Below, piece after piece: positions 61,096-64,000 of a DNA stretch of 64,000 bases (its first letter is position 1; the number at the start of each line of letters is the position of its first letter). This stretch comes from Eudromia elegans (Eukaryota; Chordata; Aves; Tinamiformes; Tinamidae): positions 62,001 to 126,000 of the forward strand of contig PTEX01000138.1 in NCBI GenBank assembly GCA_003342815.1, given 5' to 3'. The notes under the pieces are model-generated. The model was not told the origin of the DNA. It worked only from the letters and a program-made list of their open reading frames with translations, and did no database searches. The position numbers and the translations under genes were made by a program.

Positions 61096-62164
61096 GTAAA
61101 ATGAGATTTTTCCTAGGGCTTTCGCTGACTTCAGCTCCTAAGGGAGCCCAACATGCAGCTGTACCGGTCTACAAAATAGACACTTTCCATTCTAGTGAGT
61201 GATGACTTGGAATAAGTATATTTGGTTATTGTGCTGTGGGGAAATTATGCTGATTTAAACTATCTTTCTAAAGCCAGGAGATCCTGACTTCACTCTAATA
61301 AAAGATTTAGAGCAACTGTATCCCCTCTCTACTTTGCATAGATGGAATTAGGAGCGGAATAGGGCTCCGAGTTCCAAAAAGGCTCATCACAGAGCTACCC
61401 CCGAGAGCAGCAGTGAATGAAGTCAGACACTGCATTAAATTCATAAAATCAACTGTTGAAGCAGCCATCGTGGCCTGCAGATTTCACAGCAGAGGGCACC
61501 TCTGCAGTTCCACATTTAAAGACAAAACATATCCTGGGAATCAGTGATTCCTTCCCAGCCGGGGAGGGGGAAAAACATGGAAATAACCTCTCAGCCTTTA
61601 ATCACACACAGGAGAAAACGGGAGCTTTGCTGTTCTCCAGCCTCTTCCAACTTCTGTGCCCAGTTGTAGTCTCCCTGCTCAGTGAAGCAGCCAGAGTCAC
61701 TGTGCTCCGTAAACATGGACACGCAAGGAGGCACGATTACATTCACCTAATCCGTCTCTGCATAGTCCTGGCTTTCAAGACTTGTTTCTTCTTTGTTTAA
61801 AATAGATTTGGAGGTATATTTGGGAGAGTTGTACATAATGTACATATTTAGATATTACTGAAGATGAACACATCCTGCGGCACCTGGGTGCTCACCACGG
61901 GCTCTTAGAGCGCAGAGCTCAAGCCCGTGGCTCCTGCTTTACCCACATTGCATTAGTTTGGTGTATTAGGGCAGCTACGTCCCCATGATAACAACATGGT
62001 GCTAGAGGAAGAGTCTGGGGGGTTTTCACTTCAACTTCTTCCACAAGAGGAAGCTGGAAGAAGTCATTCTGCATGGCAGAAAAGGGACCAAGCTTCTCAG
62101 AGCAGTTTCTCTTCCCAAAAGCCACTAGCAGCTCTTCATAGCACGGTGCTAAAGGCTGCTGCTT
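61096..62164. other. non-coding stretch, nothing recognised
   Basis: No exon, repeat or hairpin could be supported here on either strand. Confidence 0.35.
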
Positions 62165-62408
62165 TCATGGCAGAATGAGCCTAGCTTTCAACTCTGTCAC
62201 AGAAGGGCATTGGGAAAGGGAAAGATTTTCTTTTTTAACAAAAAAATAATTCTTAATACTCTGAAAAGCTAAATTATGTTTCAGAGGATGAAAAAAGCCC
62301 TTCCTTGTCAGCAAAGGCTGATACAGATAATCTAGAAGAGACATCAGTGCTTCCCAAAACATACAGGAAATGAGTTTGACAATCTCTTGCCTTGGAAAAG
62401 ACCACAAA
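62165..62408 (-). CDS. weak candidate exon of uncertain 3' end (right minus-strand gene)
   Basis: The acceptor ggtgcctatcttcag opens a minus-strand frame reading SLWSFPRQEIVKLIS, CMFWEALMSLLDYLY and QPLLTRKGFFHPL, an attractive helical segment. No good donor follows: the frame runs about 80 codons to a stop at 62165, and the few gt sites on the way are poor. It could be a terminal exon of another transcript, an exon with an unusual donor, or chance. Confidence 0.22.
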
Positions 62409-64000
62409 CTGAAGATAGGCACCACCATGCCATATATATTTAGAAAACACATAGGTTGTTGGGTAGTTTTGATTTTCTCTTTTAAATGGAATGAGTCTTG
62501 AATTTCTGTTGATAACAGATACATCCGAGAAGGGTTTTCTTTATTACCAATACTGCCTTTTTTTTTTTTTTTTTTCTTCTTTCTTTTCTTCAATCTAGGG
62601 AGTAATAAGAGGTCAGTGTGTCCAGGTTGGTTAGCACAGGCTGGAGCAAAGCAGCAAGACACTGATGGATTTCCGTGCTTGTTGTCAAGTCGCGTCCCTA
62701 CCGTGAGCCGAAAGTCGCTGCTCTGTGCCGGGCTGTAGGAGCAGCGAGTCGGATGCTCCTAGCAGCCCCCCGAGGCCGCCGCTCCATCTGTCAGTGACTG
62801 CAATGTGTTGTGTGTAGCGCATGGTCTCTTTAGGTGCTTTTAAAACAAACTGTTTCCTAACATGCAGTAAGCAGCAGTATTCTCAGTTTGCAGGCAGAGG
62901 AGGCTGAAGTGCCCGTACATTTCAAGTACAGAGTCAAGACCGAGTTCAGATGGTGGAGCAGTTTGTCTCGAGTATCAACTCCATGCACATCTATCTGCAA
63001 TGCAGGCCCCACGCAGCTGCCACCCGAGCGAGCAGTACTGCCGTGCTGGAAACACAACAGTCCCAAGCACACATTATCCTCTCCACCAGGACAATTGGGC
63101 ACGGCTCTCTCCATATGCAAGCCTAGAAATTGTCCATTAGTTAAGCAGAAAGCAGATTTTTCAAATTGGTCTTTTCTCTTTGAGCACCTCGAATGGAGTG
63201 CTGCACGTGGCGGTAGTGCAGAGCATGTCAGGAGGGAATTGTCGAATTCATCCGCGGTTAAGGCTGCTCAACGGAGGGCTAACTGCAAAGCCAACAGCAG
63301 TGGAGAACAAGAGGTGAATGTATTCTTCACCCTCCTTCCTTCATGCAGCAGTTGCCAATGAATTACAATTGCAAAATCCACCGACAAGGAAAGGCTGAGA
63401 GACTACACTGACAAGAAGTCATCAATACCAATAGCATTTGGACCTACAGGTGTTTTTGGAAACTAGATTCAGTACTGCTGTAGGCATTAAATAACAACTT
63501 CAGCAGGTTCCAAAAATAAAATTAAAACTACATGAAGGAAACAGAGTATGACTTTAAATAATGGATATTTCTGCACATGGTATTATTTCTTCTGCTGAGG
63601 CATTAGAGAGTTATATGCCATCTACACCACCTCACACAGGGCTGGTAACTTGGAAGAGGCCCTTGGGAGGGCTCTGGGTGTCACTGAGCAGCAGCAGCAG
63701 CGTGCCACGCAGGCAGGACCCATGTCCCGGGTGCTCCTGCCCTGCATGTAGCAGCACACACGGCACCGGGGAGCCCATGTGCTGCAAAGGGTGCCCGTGC
63801 GGGCAGGTTGGGGGCCATATCAACCCAGGGCGTCACTTCCTAATGCTTTATAATGATCACCCACTGGCCAGACGATCCCGGGGAAAGTAAGAGATTTCTG
63901 TCCGTGTAATTAACTGCAGCATGTTCAGGACGTTATGTAACTACAGCACTGTGATGCCAGAGGGTGTTTTTAATACTTTATAGCTTTGACATTTCTGTAA
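62409..64000. other. non-coding stretch with poly-T tract
   Basis: An 18-base T run at 62558-62575 is followed by a C/T-rich tail to about 62591. A moderately GC-rich patch lies at about 62690-62800. No exon is supported to the end of the window. Confidence 0.35.

Noticed and set aside
1-64000. Search for retroviral or other virus-derived copies, DNA transposons, tRNA or rRNA genes, CRISPR arrays and operons
   Set aside because: No long terminal repeats, polymerase-like frames, tRNA-shaped sequences or spaced repeat arrays were seen, and the sequence is not prokaryotic in character.

Overview
This window looks like animal nuclear DNA, most likely from a bird. It is AT-rich and sparse, with sharply bounded CpG-rich islands; one island holds a 375-base run of N, as GC-rich avian promoters often do in assemblies. 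The only interspersed repeat I can name is an old CR1 LINE tail at about 18.44-18.51 kb, a family typical of birds and other sauropsids. I saw no mammalian SINEs, no operons and nothing microbial. Most long reading frames are chance frames in intron-like or GC-rich sequence. What can be supported is a set of short candidate exons, read by eye from splice signals, open frames and intron phase. No gene could be named with confidence.

Left part (0-15.3 kb): a minus-strand series of candidate coding exons lies at 9588-9476, 9087-8965, 6788-6719, 1783-1747 and 546-466. Every adjacent pair agrees in intron phase, and together they read as a helical protein of about 140 residues. Weaker candidates at 13.4-14.4 kb may extend it upstream to a small CpG pocket at 15.04-15.27 kb, which has splice donors pointing outward on both strands. 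A separate CpG island at 2.23-2.80 kb ends in a plus-strand ATG followed by a strong donor.

Middle (15.3-34 kb): this is mostly featureless. It has the CR1 tail, one well-formed but non-coding minus-strand exon candidate at 24.6 kb, and the strongest CpG island (about 26.2-27.7 kb, interrupted by the gap).

Right part (34-64 kb): candidate exons on both strands interleave. On plus, exons at 34267-34438, 42230-42332 and 46584-46694 (or to 46748) agree in phase; the first two each carry a Tyr-Glu-Val-Pro-Glu motif. On minus, a 244-bp exon at 59394-59151 and a 290-bp probable terminal exon at 42051-41762 look strongly coding. Weaker minus candidates lie at 57.2, 47.8, 45.0 and 62.4 kb, but their phases do not join cleanly, so exons are missing or some calls are wrong. 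If both sets are real, two genes overlap in antisense here. All of this is inference from the bases alone; RNA evidence or protein alignment would settle it.
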